From Paenibacillus luteus (GTDB lineage: Bacteria; Bacillota; Bacilli; Paenibacillales; Paenibacillaceae): a DNA stretch of 64,000 nt. The notes under the pieces were generated by a model. The model was given only the letters and a program-made list of their open reading frames with translations. It did not search any database and was not told the origin of the DNA. The position numbers were made by a program, and so were the translations under genes. The DNA lies in contig NZ_SKCD01000020.1 in assembly GCF_006542765.1 (NCBI RefSeq), positions 1 to 64,000 on the forward strand, read 5' to 3'. Below are positions 26,683 to 36,085 of this stretch, in pieces. How positions within the stretch are numbered: the first letter of the stretch is position 1; every line of letters starts with the position of its first letter.

Positions 26683-27819
26683 ATGGGAACGTTAGACCAT
26701 ATTTTGGATAAAGCGTTGCGCGGCGAGCGAATAGGGCTCGAAGAAGGCATGGAGCTGCTCGCTTCCGATCAGATTGAGAAAATGGGTCATGTTGCAAATC
26801 AGATTATGTTAAAACATCATCCGGAGCCAATTACGACGTTTGTCGTTGGGCGGAATGTGAATTATACGAACGTGTGCGATGTATATTGCCGCTTTTGCGC
26901 GTTTTACCGCGCACCGGGCTCGAAGGAAGGTTACGTCCTGCCGGATGAAACGATTTTGAGCAAAATTCAGGAGACGGTGGACGTTGGCGGTACCGAGATT
27001 TTGATGCAGGGCGGTACGAACCCTAATTTGCCATTTACGTATTATACAGATCTGCTTCGCAAGATTAAGCAGCAATTTCCGGACATTACGATGCACTCGT
27101 TCTCACCGGCAGAAATTCAGAAAATGAAGGTTGTATCCGATGGGCTCTCCTTAGATGAAGTGATCAAAGCGCTGCATGAGGCAGGACTCGATTCGTTGCC
27201 AGGTGGCGGTGCTGAAATTTTGGATGACCGCACTCGGCGTAAGATTAGCCGGATGAAAGGTTCTTGGACTGACTGGATGGATGTCATGAAGTCAGCTCAT
27301 CGCCATGGTATGAATACAACGGCGACGATGGTATACGGCCTCGGCGAGACGGTTGAAGAGCGCGCGTTACATATGATGCGCATCCGCGATGCCCAAGATG
27401 AATGCATCGCGAACAAATACGATTCGACAGGCTTCTTGGCGTTTATTTCTTGGCCATTCCAGCCGGACAATACGAATTTGAAGCTGGAGAAAGCGAAGCC
27501 TGAGGAGTACCTGCGCATCGTGGCTGCCAGCCGGATCATGCTCGATAACATTCCGAATTTCCAATCATCATGGGTAACGATGGGCCCTGAGATGGGTAAG
27601 CTGTCGCTGTCTTACGGCTGCAATGACTTCGGAAGCACGATGATTGAGGAGAACGTCGTTTCTGCTGCGGGCACTACGCACAAAGTAAACATTGAACTTA
27701 TACTTGAACTTATCCGTGAAGTCGGCAAAATTCCTGCACAGCGGGATACGAAATACAACATTTTGAAGATGTACAACGATACCGATAAAGCAGAGCTGGA
27801 TTTTGTTATGCAAAACTAG
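26683..27819 (+). CDS. mqnC: Cyclic dehypoxanthinyl futalosine synthase (MqnC)
   Basis: 378-aa radical SAM enzyme of the futalosine route to menaquinone, closing the ring on dehypoxanthinyl futalosine. The 4Fe-4S cysteines are C65, C69 and C72 (CDVYCRFC). Other landmarks are GGTEILMQGGTNP, SLPGGGAEIL and VYGLGETVEER. ATG 26683 has AAGGAGG upstream; the track-long ATG at 26659 does not. It has its own transcript by terminators on both sides. Its presence implies menaquinone by the futalosine path, the electron acceptor of the sdhCAB complex in this window. Confidence 0.92.
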   Translation: MGTLDHILDKALRGERIGLEEGMELLASDQIEKMGHVANQIMLKHHPEPITTFVVGRNVNYTNVCDVYCRFCAFYRAPGSKEGYVLPDETILSKIQETVDVGGTEILMQGGTNPNLPFTYYTDLLRKIKQQFPDITMHSFSPAEIQKMKVVSDGLSLDEVIKALHEAGLDSLPGGGAEILDDRTRRKISRMKGSWTDWMDVMKSAHRHGMNTTATMVYGLGETVEERALHMMRIRDAQDECIANKYDSTGFLAFISWPFQPDNTNLKLEKAKPEEYLRIVAASRIMLDNIPNFQSSWVTMGPEMGKLSLSYGCNDFGSTMIEENVVSAAGTTHKVNIELILELIREVGKIPAQRDTKYNILKMYNDTDKAELDFVMQN

Positions 27820-27852
27820 AACCGCTTCAGTCGTTAAATCCGCAAATGAAAT

Positions 27853-27904
27853 ACGTCTGCAGATCTCCTTTCCATGGAAAGGTACGATCCGCAGGCGTTT
27901 TTTT
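27853..27904 (+). terminator. Terminator of mqnC
   Basis: ACGTCTGC...GCAGGCGT with inner CCTTTCC/GGAAAGG pairing, then seven T. Confidence 0.8.
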
Positions 27905-28008
27905 ATCTTTATGCTTGTATATGGACAGCTCCCTTACATTCCAATGTCTTCATCGTATATCCCCGTACGCGGCACCATATACTGATAAGGAAAGAAAGGG
28001 GTGAGCTC

Positions 28009-28941
28009 ATGGAGCTATATACAGTATCGCTGCCAGCAAGCCTGAAGGCGTCAGCGGGTAAACTAATCCAGCTGTTAACCGATCAAACGAATATTGATTT
28101 ACATATGGGTTCAGATGAGGCGCAACCAGCCGTCGTTGAAATGATAGCGATATCGGAGCAGGATGTGCAGTGTCAGGCGATATTTCCGCATTTCCAGCTG
28201 AAAACGCATGGTCCGGCTACCTATAAAGCAGCAGCTGCGGCCATTGCTGAATTTGTGGTTAGCGAACTGGAACCGGGTATGCTGGCAGCCATCATTCGCA
28301 AGAAATATAAGAATCATAATACAAGCGAGACGGCTGCTATTGAGCGGTACTGCCATGACTTGCTGCACGGAAAAGAATGGGACGGCTTAGGCGCGAAATT
28401 TCATGACGCTGACCGACTAAGGCGCAAAAATAAAGTGTCGGCAGAGGTCGAGCTTTTTTTAGAGGAAAATACACTGCTTAATATAAATGGCTTCATTCGT
28501 TTCCGGTTGGAGCCCTACCGCAAGGAACTGGCCGAGGTTGTTGAATATGCTCTCGATGAGTATGTGCTCGACAAACAATACCAGGAGTTTATCTCCTTGC
28601 TGAAATATTTTGTTTTTCTGCAGGACACGAAGCAGCCAATGGTCCATTTGCTGCATAAAGGCGGCCATGACTTCATGCTGTACGATGATGCTTTCGAGCT
28701 GTTGGACCCTAATCCACCGGCTGACCGCATTGTAGCAGAAATGCTGGAGACAGAAATGAATATTGAGGATATGGTCATCAGCTCGTTAATTGCCGTATCT
28801 CCAAAACATATTACGATTCATACGAGGCAGCAGGATATGCAGGTTATTCGCACCATTGAGACGATTTTTGATCAGAGGGTAACCGTATGCGTACAGTGCG
28901 CATCTTGCAGCAGCAGCCTCGATGAGCTTGTACAGCCCTGA
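28009..28941 (+). CDS. ytxC: YtxC-like putative sporulation protein
   Basis: 310 aa, soluble, matching the YtxC family by the central block ENTLLNINGFIRFRL, by EYVLDKQYQEFISLLKYFVF, and by the C-terminal ITIHTRQQDMQVIRTIETIF. The molecular function is unknown; relatives are annotated as sporulation proteins. The gene sits just upstream of thrS, as in B. subtilis, which supports the call. ATG 28009 follows GGGGTGAG by a few bases. Confidence 0.82.
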   Translation: MELYTVSLPASLKASAGKLIQLLTDQTNIDLHMGSDEAQPAVVEMIAISEQDVQCQAIFPHFQLKTHGPATYKAAAAAIAEFVVSELEPGMLAAIIRKKYKNHNTSETAAIERYCHDLLHGKEWDGLGAKFHDADRLRRKNKVSAEVELFLEENTLLNINGFIRFRLEPYRKELAEVVEYALDEYVLDKQYQEFISLLKYFVFLQDTKQPMVHLLHKGGHDFMLYDDAFELLDPNPPADRIVAEMLETEMNIEDMVISSLIAVSPKHITIHTRQQDMQVIRTIETIFDQRVTVCVQCASCSSSLDELVQP

Positions 28942-28961
28942 GCTGGCGAGGGTCAATATCC

Positions 28962-28990
28962 TTGACCAAATGAAAGAACGGGGCTATAAT
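28962..28990 (+). promoter_or_regulatory. Promoter of thrS
   Basis: TTGACC (28962-28967), 17 bases, TATAAT (28985-28990). Confidence 0.8.
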
Positions 28991-28997
28991 TATTTTC

Positions 28998-29304
28998 ATA
29001 CGAAATCTAATCGGCAATGACAAAGATATGTATCTGCTCATGATGTTTGGTCCAGAGAGAGGAAACAAGGCTGCAATTTCCTTCCACAATGTCTGCAGAT
29101 ATACCCCTTTGAAGCTGTATGGCCTAACCTGTAGTTTGCTCTCGAAGGAGCGGAGCTATGAAAGTAAGCTGTACCGGAAATCTCCGTTAACAGATAATAC
29201 GAGGACTGCAGCACACTAATGCTAAGCATGCTGTGGCAGTCGAAGTAGGGTGGAACCACGAGCATACAAGCACTCGTCCCTTTTTAGGGATGTGTGCTTT
29301 TTTT
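28998..29304 (+). ncRNA. T-box leader of thrS
   Basis: The T-box sequence AGGGTGGAACCACG is at about 29247-29260, and the Stem I region lies from about 29020. A candidate specifier codon ACC (Thr) is at 29103-29105 in the bulge GATATACCCCTTTGA. Uncharged tRNA-Thr is expected to stabilise the antiterminator. The terminator (29268-29304: AAGCAC-TCG-TCCC with GGGA-TGT-GTGCTT, then T-run) lies before thrS. Confidence 0.93.
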
Positions 29305-29371
29305 GTGCGCTTTTTTGCTTGGAACGATGATTTAACGATGTGATTAGAACCAAATTGGAGGATGCAGGAAA

Positions 29372-31309
29372 ATGACAATTCAAATCACTTTGCCTGACGG
29401 CGCGGTTAGAGAATATGCTGCAGGCACAACCATTGAAGAAGTAGCGGGTTCGATTAGCACAGGCCTGCGCAAAAACGCGATTGCCGGTAAAATCGACGGT
29501 AAGGTCGTAGACGTATACACGCCGATCGAAGGCAATTCGGCTATCGAGATCGTTACACTTGACTCGGCGGACGGCCTAGAGGTATACCGCCATAGTACAG
29601 CTCACTTGCTTGCTCAAGCGATTAAGCGCATTTATGGGAATGAAAAAGTGAAGCTGGGCATCGGTCCCGTTATCGAGGACGGCTTCTATTACGATATCGA
29701 TATGGAACAATCGCTGACGCCTGAGGATCTTATTAAGATCGAGAAGGAAATGGAAAAGATCATTCAGCAAAACTTGGATATTCGCCGCCGGATCGTAAGC
29801 CGTGAAGAAGCTTTGGCTATCTTTACTGAACTGGATGACAACCTGAAGCTAGAGCTTATTCGTGACCTGCCTGCGGATTCCGTCATTACGATGTATGATC
29901 AGGGCGAGTTTTTTGACTTGTGCCGCGGGCCGCATTTGCCGTCCACTGGCCGCATTAAAGCCTTCAAGCTGCTTAGCGTAGCGGGTGCTTACTGGCGTGG
30001 AGATTCCAAAAACAAAATGCTGCAGCGGATTTACGGAACGGCGTTCCCGAAAAAAGCACAGCTTGATGAGCATCTCCATTTCTTGGAGGAAGCGAAGAAA
30101 CGCGATCACCGGAAGCTTGGCCGCGAGCTGAAAATGTTCACGTTCTCCCGTGAAGTGGGACAAGGCCTTCCATTATGGCTGCCAAACGGCGCAAAGCTAC
30201 GCAGAACGATGGAGCGTTATATCGTTGATCTTGAGGAAAGCCTCGGCTATGAGCATGTATATACGCCAGTATTGGCTAACGTCGAGCTCTACAAAACGTC
30301 CGGTCACTGGGAGCACTACAGCGAGGATATGTTCCCGAAAATGATTATGGACAACGAGGAGCTTGTGCTTCGTCCGATGAACTGTCCGCATCATATGATG
30401 GTGTTTAAGAGCGATATGCGCAGTTACCGCGACTTGCCGGTAAGGATTGCCGAGCTTGGTACCATGCACCGTTATGAAATGTCAGGCGCGCTTACTGGTT
30501 TGCACCGCGTACGTGCGATGACGCTGAACGACGCTCATATTTTCTGCCGTCCGGATCAAATCAAAGAAGAATTCGCTCGTGTTGTTAATTTGATCCGTAA
30601 GGTTTATGAGGATTTCGGCATCAAGGAATACCGTTTCCGCTTGTCTTACCGTGATCCGAAGGATACCGAGAAATATTTCCAAAACGATGAAATGTGGGAG
30701 ATGTCGCAGCGCATGCTGCGCGAGGTTGTTGAGGAACTGGAGCTTCCGTTCTTCGAAGCGGAAGGCGAGGCGGCGTTTTACGGTCCGAAGCTGGACGTTC
30801 AAATTAAAACGGCGCTTGGCAAAGAGGAGACATTGTCCACAGCTCAACTGGACTTCTTGCTTCCAGAGCGCTTCGAGCTTGAGTATGTAGGGGAGGATGG
30901 CAAGAAGCATCGCCCTGTTGTCATTCACCGCGGCATCATCAGCACGATGGAACGGATGACAGCGTTCTTGCTTGAGAACTTTGCAGGCGCTTTGCCTCTT
31001 TGGCTGTCTCCTGTTCAAGCGAAGGTTATTCCAGTTTCGACTGCATACGAGGGTTATGCTCGCAAAGTGGCTGAGCAATTGCAGCTAGGCGGCATTCGCG
31101 TCGAGAGCGATCTGCGCAACGAGAAACTGGGATACAAGATTCGTGAAGCCCAACTGGAGAAAGCGCCTTATATGCTCGTCGTAGGCGAGAATGAGATGCA
31201 AGCGGAAGCGGTATCGGTCCGCAAACGCGGAGAAGGCGATCTTGGAGCTATGCCGCTCGCAGAGCTGGTTGAACTGCTTAAGAAGCAAATTTCCGATAAA
31301 GAACAATAA
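29372..31309 (+). CDS. thrS: Threonine--tRNA ligase
   Basis: 645-aa class II synthetase. It has a TGS domain (residues 1-62), the editing domain (about 63-225, [10 protein letters not shown]) and the catalytic core. The core shows zinc-binding MNCPHHM, motif 2 [20 protein letters not shown] and motif 3 [19 protein letters not shown]. The anticodon-binding domain is at the C-terminus. GGAGGATG precedes the ATG. Regulated by the T-box leader. Confidence 0.98.
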   Translation: MTIQITLPDGAVREYAAGTTIEEVAGSISTGLRKNAIAGKIDGKVVDVYTPIEGNSAIEIVTLDSADGLEVYRHSTAHLLAQAIKRIYGNEKVKLGIGPVIEDGFYYDIDMEQSLTPEDLIKIEKEMEKIIQQNLDIRRRIVSREEALAIFTELDDNLKLELIRDLPADSVITMYDQGEFFDLCRGPHLPSTGRIKAFKLLSVAGAYWRGDSKNKMLQRIYGTAFPKKAQLDEHLHFLEEAKKRDHRKLGRELKMFTFSREVGQGLPLWLPNGAKLRRTMERYIVDLEESLGYEHVYTPVLANVELYKTSGHWEHYSEDMFPKMIMDNEELVLRPMNCPHHMMVFKSDMRSYRDLPVRIAELGTMHRYEMSGALTGLHRVRAMTLNDAHIFCRPDQIKEEFARVVNLIRKVYEDFGIKEYRFRLSYRDPKDTEKYFQNDEMWEMSQRMLREVVEELELPFFEAEGEAAFYGPKLDVQIKTALGKEETLSTAQLDFLLPERFELEYVGEDGKKHRPVVIHRGIISTMERMTAFLLENFAGALPLWLSPVQAKVIPVSTAYEGYARKVAEQLQLGGIRVESDLRNEKLGYKIREAQLEKAPYMLVVGENEMQAEAVSVRKRGEGDLGAMPLAELVELLKKQISDKEQ

Positions 31310-31369
31310 TAGATCACGCATAAAGCTTGTGCCATCGGGGCATTATTCTTCTGAGGAGGAAGTCATCCG

Positions 31370-31981
31370 ATGGTCACAAGCTTTTTTGATAGGAGAAAAA
31401 AAATTACTGCTTTGCTGCTTTTGATTGCACTTGCTTTTGGCATAAATACAGCGAGCCGTCCAGCGCAGGCAGAGGCGGCATCCCCAGAACCCGACAAAAC
31501 AGCAATTGATGTACTTGCTGGCAACCGTACAGATGCCATGGATTCTGCGGCCGGCATGTCGAAGAAGGCGAAGCCGGATACTGTGGAGGTTATAGCGACC
31601 GGCTACACGGCTGGCGTGGAATCGACGGGCAAGCGTCCCGGCCACCCCCAATACGGAATTACCTACTCAGGCGTTAAGGTGCGAAGGGACCAGGTATCTA
31701 CAATTGCGGCAGATACGAAGCTTTTTCCGATTGGCACCTTGCTCTATATTCCCGGATATGGATATGGCGTTGTGGCCGACACAGGCTCAGCAATAAAGGG
31801 AAAGAAAATCGATTTGTATTTTGAAACCATTAAGCAGGTATACGAGCAGTGGGGCAAGCGCACGGTTCAGGTAGAGGTGCTTCGCAGAGGTACGGGAAAG
31901 CTTTCACAGGCTTGGCTGAATCAGATCAATTTGGCGATTGAAGCAGGAAAACCGATTCCGCAGACTTATTTGGAATCGTAA
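31370..31981 (+). CDS. Secreted 3D-domain protein (cell-wall hydrolase-like)
   Basis: 203 aa with a signal peptide (cleavage likely after AQAEA, about residue 35). A linker is followed by a C-terminal 3D domain (about 70-180) with [19 protein letters not shown] and the Asp triad in [18 protein letters not shown]. The fold is shared with MltA and YocH/YuiC-type muralytic enzymes, so a role in peptidoglycan turnover, perhaps at germination or sporulation, is likely. GAGGAGG upstream of the ATG. Confidence 0.85.
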   Translation: MVTSFFDRRKKITALLLLIALAFGINTASRPAQAEAASPEPDKTAIDVLAGNRTDAMDSAAGMSKKAKPDTVEVIATGYTAGVESTGKRPGHPQYGITYSGVKVRRDQVSTIAADTKLFPIGTLLYIPGYGYGVVADTGSAIKGKKIDLYFETIKQVYEQWGKRTVQVEVLRRGTGKLSQAWLNQINLAIEAGKPIPQTYLES

Positions 31982-31988
31982 AATACTC

Positions 31989-32017
31989 GTATAATAAACG
32001 GCAAGAATGCCATACTA
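31989..32017 (+). promoter_or_regulatory. Sigma-G type forespore promoter of the SASP gene
   Basis: GTATA (31989-31993), 17 bases, CATACTA (32011-32017). Both match the sigma-G consensus (GHATR; CATNHTA) fully, fitting expression of a small spore protein. Confidence 0.7.
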
Positions 32018-32042
32018 TCATTGACACGGGGAGGTGAATACA

Positions 32043-32171
32043 ATGGCTAAAAACAAAAATAATAAAGCCCAAAATAATCAATACAATGCAGAATTCGCTC
32101 AAGAATTGAACCAAAACAACGCTGCTGGCAAACAAGCGGCGAACACGGCTCAACAAAAAGCTGAGAAGTAA
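32043..32171 (+). CDS. Small acid-soluble spore protein, gamma-type-like (42 aa)
   Basis: MAKNKNNKAQNNQYNAEFAQ continues with an Ala/Gln/Asn-rich tail ending QKAEK. The Q/N/A-rich composition, absence of aromatic core and the EFA(Q/S)E motif fit gamma-type SASP (SspE), an amino-acid store degraded at germination. It is half the usual length, with one EFAxE repeat instead of two. GGGGAGGTG precedes the ATG, a sigma-G promoter lies upstream and a terminator follows. Confidence 0.82.
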   Translation: MAKNKNNKAQNNQYNAEFAQELNQNNAAGKQAANTAQQKAEK

Positions 32172-32202
32172 CATTTTTTCCATGTAATGAAAAGAAATAA
32201 CG

Positions 32203-32232
32203 GAGGAACCCTTGCGGTTCCTCTTTTCTTTT
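32203..32232 (+). terminator. Terminator of the SASP gene
   Basis: GAGGAACC-CTTGC-GGTTCCTC followed by TTTTCTTTT. Confidence 0.9.
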
Positions 32233-32298
32233 GCCTAAGGCTGGGATATAATTTAGGGAAATTTTGTATCCGCATGCGAGAGGGGAAAATATCCTGAC

Positions 32299-33696
32299 AT
32301 GAGTGCCACGTCCCGATGGTTTTCACGCGATAACAAAGCCGGAGCAGCTGGATCTGAAACCGGCGAGCACGCTCGAATGACAATTTTGCTGAATGAATCT
32401 GTAGTGATCTCCGATCAACTCCATGCAGCGGTTGACGAGGTGGAGCAAACAACCCGCCATTTAACCGAAATAGCGGATCAATCCGCTTTGCAGGAGCAGA
32501 AGCTGCGAACAAATAGCTCGCTTGCGGTAAATCGCATTGAAGAGGCCTTTTCTGCCCTTCAGGAGGTCGCTTCCGCCGCAGAACAAATCAATGATACCTC
32601 CGCTCACCTGAATGCTAGGAGCAAGGAAACGAAGGAAGTCGTGCTCGATGTGTGTCGGTCCTTGACAAGCACCGACGAAGTCATGAATGAGCTGAGCCAA
32701 AACAATCAGACGATGGAGCAGCATATCAGGCAGCTCATTGAGCAAACCTCTCACATTAATGAAATCAACCAATTTATTCAGGAGATCGTGTCGCAAACCT
32801 CACTGCTTGCCTTGAATGCTTCGATTGAAGCGGCGCATGCGGGAGAATATGGACGGGGTTTCTCTGTCGTTGCCCAGCAGATCAAGAAGCTTGCTGAGCA
32901 GAGCGGAGAGGCGGTCAAGCGTTCCTCGGCCATCGTGGAGCAAATCGAGCGAGGGGTAACGCAGGTTGTGCATGCGGTGGACGCCGAGAAAAATTCGGTA
33001 GAGCGCGGAGTAGCCGAGATGGCAATCAACAAAGATCGTATGGACGTCATATTTGCAAGGATTAACGAGGTAGATGGACTTGTAGAACAGACAAGCATGG
33101 CGAGCAAGCAGCAGACCGAGCATATGAGCGAGTCGACAGGGATGCTCAAGGAAGTAGTGGATTCGGTTAATGAAACGCTGCAAAGCGTGGATAGTACGCT
33201 CCAAATGACGAAGCTTCAGCGCGAGCAGATCGGCAATTTGAACCGAATCAGCCGAAATCTTCAGAGGTCATCCACGGATTTGTCTGTCGCTATTGATCAA
33301 GTGGGAATGAAGAACAATAAGGCGAAGGATGTAAAAGTAAATGCAAGCTCAGTGCAAGAGTGGCTGAAGCAAGCTGCTGTCGATACTCATTTCGTATCTA
33401 TGGAAGAGAGCTATCATGAATCAAAGCTAAGCTCTATGCTCATAAGCAAGGTGGACGTAGAAGCAATATGGTCGAATCGCCTCGACGGATCTTTTATATT
33501 CTCGCTGCCGGAAGCTGGATTACTGAATGCAAAGGGAAGAGATTGGTGGAAAAAAGCGATGTCGGGGCAGGTTTTTCAATCCGAGGTTTACGTATCGGCG
33601 ATTACCAAGCAGCACTGTGTGACCGTCTCTGTTCCAATACATAATCCTGACGGCAAGGTTATTGGCGTTTTGGGCGCAGATATTTCCATTTCATAA
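32299..33696 (+). CDS. Soluble methyl-accepting chemotaxis protein with C-terminal Cache-like region
   Basis: 465 aa without signal peptide or membrane helix. The signalling hairpin is in the N-terminal two thirds, with the conserved tip [20 protein letters not shown] followed by [18 protein letters not shown] (about residues 172-208). After the coiled coil, residues about 350-465 resemble a Cache/PDC half-domain: a WF/WW segment GRDWWKKAM and the closing strand pair [20 protein letters not shown]. The order is the reverse of membrane receptors, where Cache comes first. It presumably signals to CheA from the cytoplasm. The ribosome site is weak (GAGGGGA, about 13 bases upstream). Confidence 0.8.
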   Translation: MSATSRWFSRDNKAGAAGSETGEHARMTILLNESVVISDQLHAAVDEVEQTTRHLTEIADQSALQEQKLRTNSSLAVNRIEEAFSALQEVASAAEQINDTSAHLNARSKETKEVVLDVCRSLTSTDEVMNELSQNNQTMEQHIRQLIEQTSHINEINQFIQEIVSQTSLLALNASIEAAHAGEYGRGFSVVAQQIKKLAEQSGEAVKRSSAIVEQIERGVTQVVHAVDAEKNSVERGVAEMAINKDRMDVIFARINEVDGLVEQTSMASKQQTEHMSESTGMLKEVVDSVNETLQSVDSTLQMTKLQREQIGNLNRISRNLQRSSTDLSVAIDQVGMKNNKAKDVKVNASSVQEWLKQAAVDTHFVSMEESYHESKLSSMLISKVDVEAIWSNRLDGSFIFSLPEAGLLNAKGRDWWKKAMSGQVFQSEVYVSAITKQHCVTVSVPIHNPDGKVIGVLGADISIS

Positions 33697-33777
33697 AAAA
33701 CAGTTTTCAAATGACCCTGGTTTGTTGTATGATAAGACATGTAAGAAATAATAACATGACAAGACAGGTGAAAACTC

Positions 33778-34161
33778 ATGACAGACCCAATCATTCATTC
33801 AGGCTTTGTAGTTGCTGCCCATCATCGGAAAGCGGGCGAGGTCTTACCTTTTATAGATGCCTACGTAGCGAAGAAAGAGCAGGAAATTGCTGAAATTGAA
33901 CAAATGGTTGAGCGTTATGAGAAGAGAAGGATGGCTGAGGAACGCGCCTATCAATCTAAGTCTACTTTAAGAAGAATGCTGTCGGGCAAGAAGCCGGATC
34001 ATCACTTGGCTGTAGAGTATATCCATTTTGTAAGAAAGCCTATGGAGAAGGTTCGTGCGCTGCGCCTTGAAATAGAAAGCGCCCGCTCGATTAAGAACGT
34101 GTCCGCTCCGACGGACATCGTAACGGTATCCTATGAGCTTGCTAGTGAAATGAACAACTAA
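33778..34161 (+). CDS. Uncharacterised 127-aa protein
   Basis: I do not recognise a family. The protein is soluble and charged. A central stretch (VAKKEQEIAEIEQMVERYEK and KVRALRLEIESARS) is probably coiled coil. Upstream there is a reasonable promoter (TTTTCA, 18 bases, TATGAT) and a modest purine-rich ribosome site (ACAGGTG) before the ATG. A strong terminator follows. Codon use is like its neighbours, so it is likely real. Confidence 0.65.
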   Translation: MTDPIIHSGFVVAAHHRKAGEVLPFIDAYVAKKEQEIAEIEQMVERYEKRRMAEERAYQSKSTLRRMLSGKKPDHHLAVEYIHFVRKPMEKVRALRLEIESARSIKNVSAPTDIVTVSYELASEMNN

Positions 34162-34188
34162 TTTATGTAAGCATCCCACATATGAAAG

Positions 34189-34222
34189 AACCGTCCAGGC
34201 ATAGCTGCATGGACGGTTTTTT
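34189..34222 (+). terminator. Terminator between the 127-aa gene and amt
   Basis: AACCGTCCA...TGGACGGTT with a 12-base loop and a T-run on the plus strand. It may serve the convergent amt gene weakly. Confidence 0.85.
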
Positions 34223-34231
34223 GTTATAGCG

Positions 34232-35527
34232 TTATTTGCTATTTTTTAAACGGTCGATGTCCAGGAAGTCATGCTCCTGGCTATATGCTGGAACACCATG
34301 AATACCAACGTCAAGACCGATTAGCTCCTCATCTTTAGAGACGCGGACAGGCATTACTTTGCGGATGAGCCACAATGCGCCCCATGTCAGCAAGAAGCCC
34401 CATACGCATACGGTAACAAGTCCAAGTGCCTGAACGCCAAGCAACTGAAAGCCGCCGCCGTAAAATAGCCCGTAATAGCCTTTGCCAACGTCAGCGGTTA
34501 GTTCAGGAAGGGCGAATAATCCGACAGCTAGTGTACCGATGCTGCCGCTGACGCCATGGACGGCGAAGGCTCCGACCGGATCATCGACTTGCTTGCTCTC
34601 CAGCCATTCGGTTACAAGAACCATGGCGATGCCGGATATAGCACCGATGCCAATAGCGGCAATATCGGATACAAATGCGCAGCCGGCCGTTATGCCGACC
34701 AGTCCCGCAAGAGAGCCGTTAATGACCATAGGCGGGTCAGCTTTTTTGTAGCGGAACATGGTGAACAGAATACAGGTTGCCCCTCCGGCTGCGGCGGAGA
34801 GCATTGTTGTGATGGCGATATGTCCGATTGAGCTGTTGGTGGCACTAAGCGTACTGCCGGCATTGAAGCCGAACCAGCCAAACCAAAGGATAAAGGCGCC
34901 GACGGAAGCCAGTGGCAGATTAGAAGGAGGCACGATATTAACTTTGCCATCAGCGCTGAATTTGCCGATTCGCGGCCCGATGAAGATGGCAGCCGCTAGG
35001 GCGGAGAAGCCTCCTAGGCCGTGAATAACTGCCGATCCTGCAAAGTCGATCATGCCGAGCGAGCCAAGAAATCCGTTTGCCGACCATACCCAGTGCCCAG
35101 CGAGCGGATAAATGAAGCCCGTCATGGCGATGGTGAGCAAAATATAGGCTCTAAAGTTGATGCGTTCAGCTACGGCGCCGGATACGATGGAAATAACGGC
35201 AATAACGAACGCACATTGGAATAACCAAAAGGTTTCATGCGTAATATTTAATGCGATGTGAGACAGGTCCCCGTTTATCAGAAAGCCGGTTGTTCCTATG
35301 ATACCGCCGGCGTCTTGTCCATACATTAGTGCGAATCCAAAAAAATAAAAAACGAGTGCTCCGAAAGCGATGTCCACAAATACCTTCATAATGATGCTGA
35401 CGGCATTTTTTTGCCTGACAAAACCAGCTTCAAGCAAAGCGAATCCACCTTCCATGAGCAAGATCATGGCTGCTGTCAAGACGACCCAGATCGTATCTAG
35501 ACCTCTTGACAGTTCGTTAACGTCCAT
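34232..35527 (-). CDS. amt: Ammonium transporter
   Basis: 431-aa Amt/MEP/Rh channel with 11 helices. The Phe gate region, the pore His pair (in VIHGLGGF and FAVHGVSG), and the signature DFAGSAVIHGLGG near residue 160 are present. The N-terminus MDVNELSRGLDTIWVVLTAA faces outside in this family. No PII (glnK) gene is adjacent, unlike many amt loci. The gene is transcribed alone, leftward, from the repeat-rich gap. Confidence 0.95.
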   Translation of the reverse strand: MDVNELSRGLDTIWVVLTAAMILLMEGGFALLEAGFVRQKNAVSIIMKVFVDIAFGALVFYFFGFALMYGQDAGGIIGTTGFLINGDLSHIALNITHETFWLFQCAFVIAVISIVSGAVAERINFRAYILLTIAMTGFIYPLAGHWVWSANGFLGSLGMIDFAGSAVIHGLGGFSALAAAIFIGPRIGKFSADGKVNIVPPSNLPLASVGAFILWFGWFGFNAGSTLSATNSSIGHIAITTMLSAAAGGATCILFTMFRYKKADPPMVINGSLAGLVGITAGCAFVSDIAAIGIGAISGIAMVLVTEWLESKQVDDPVGAFAVHGVSGSIGTLAVGLFALPELTADVGKGYYGLFYGGGFQLLGVQALGLVTVCVWGFLLTWGALWLIRKVMPVRVSKDEELIGLDVGIHGVPAYSQEHDFLDIDRLKNSK

Positions 35528-35577
35528 TGCTTCATCCCCTGTCCCTTTTTAGGTGAAAGCGTATACCCGCTTTCTTA

Positions 35578-35674
35578 AAATATAGGAAAGAATACCATTT
35601 CGCTATCCCATCTCTATCTTTCTCGGAATGAAACGCGCTGCGCCGCCAGAGGACGGCGACAGCCGTTTCACCTT
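35578..35674. repeat. 97-bp structured direct repeat, copy 1
   Basis: Begins AAATATAGGAAAG and ends AGCCGTTTCACCTT. The unit contains a long imperfect stem (TGAAACG...CGTTTCA with inner CTG/CAG and GCCG/CGGC pairs). Copy 2 lies 198 bases downstream with about five changes. Confidence 0.85.
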
Positions 35675-35675
35675 C

Positions 35676-35779
35676 AAATATAAGACTTTTATATGTTACA
35701 CGCGATAAAGAAGTCTTATATTTCATCGTTAAAGCTCCTTGAGCGTCCAAAGGACGCCGAAGGCGTTTTTGCTTGAAAT
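35676..35779. repeat. Dispersed two-hairpin repeat, copy A
   Basis: First hairpin: AAATATAAGACTT (35676-35688) with AAGTCTTATATTT (35711-35723), 13 bp perfect. Second: GCGTCC-AAA-GGACGC (35743-35757), followed by GAAGGCGTTTTTGCTTG. The same architecture recurs at 47697-47795. Confidence 0.8.
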
Positions 35780-35872
35780 ATAGGAAAGTATATCATTTCG
35801 CTATCCCTTCTCTATATTTCTCGGAATGAAACGCACTGCGCCGTCAGAGGACGGCGACAGCCGTTTCACCTT
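35776..35872. repeat. 97-bp structured direct repeat, copy 2
   Basis: Near-identical to 35578-35674. The copies flank the two-hairpin repeat, so the gap between amt and liaF is mostly repeat DNA; 35873-36085 holds only the liaF promoter area (possible -10 TATACT at 36037-36042). Confidence 0.85.
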
Positions 35873-36085
35873 GATCCGTTCATCATTATAAATAGTACAA
35901 GTAAACAATGTCAACGCTGTACGTGATGTTTCATGACGTATGTTAGGTTTGAATTGGGTAATATCAACAGTTCCTCGGTCTGGAGACCGATGTGGATTTC
36001 AATCGGCCGTCCCTTTTTCTCATGCCTGTTGTCCGGTATACTAAGATTATCAAACGACGATGGAAGCGTAAGGAGCTGGAGCCGC

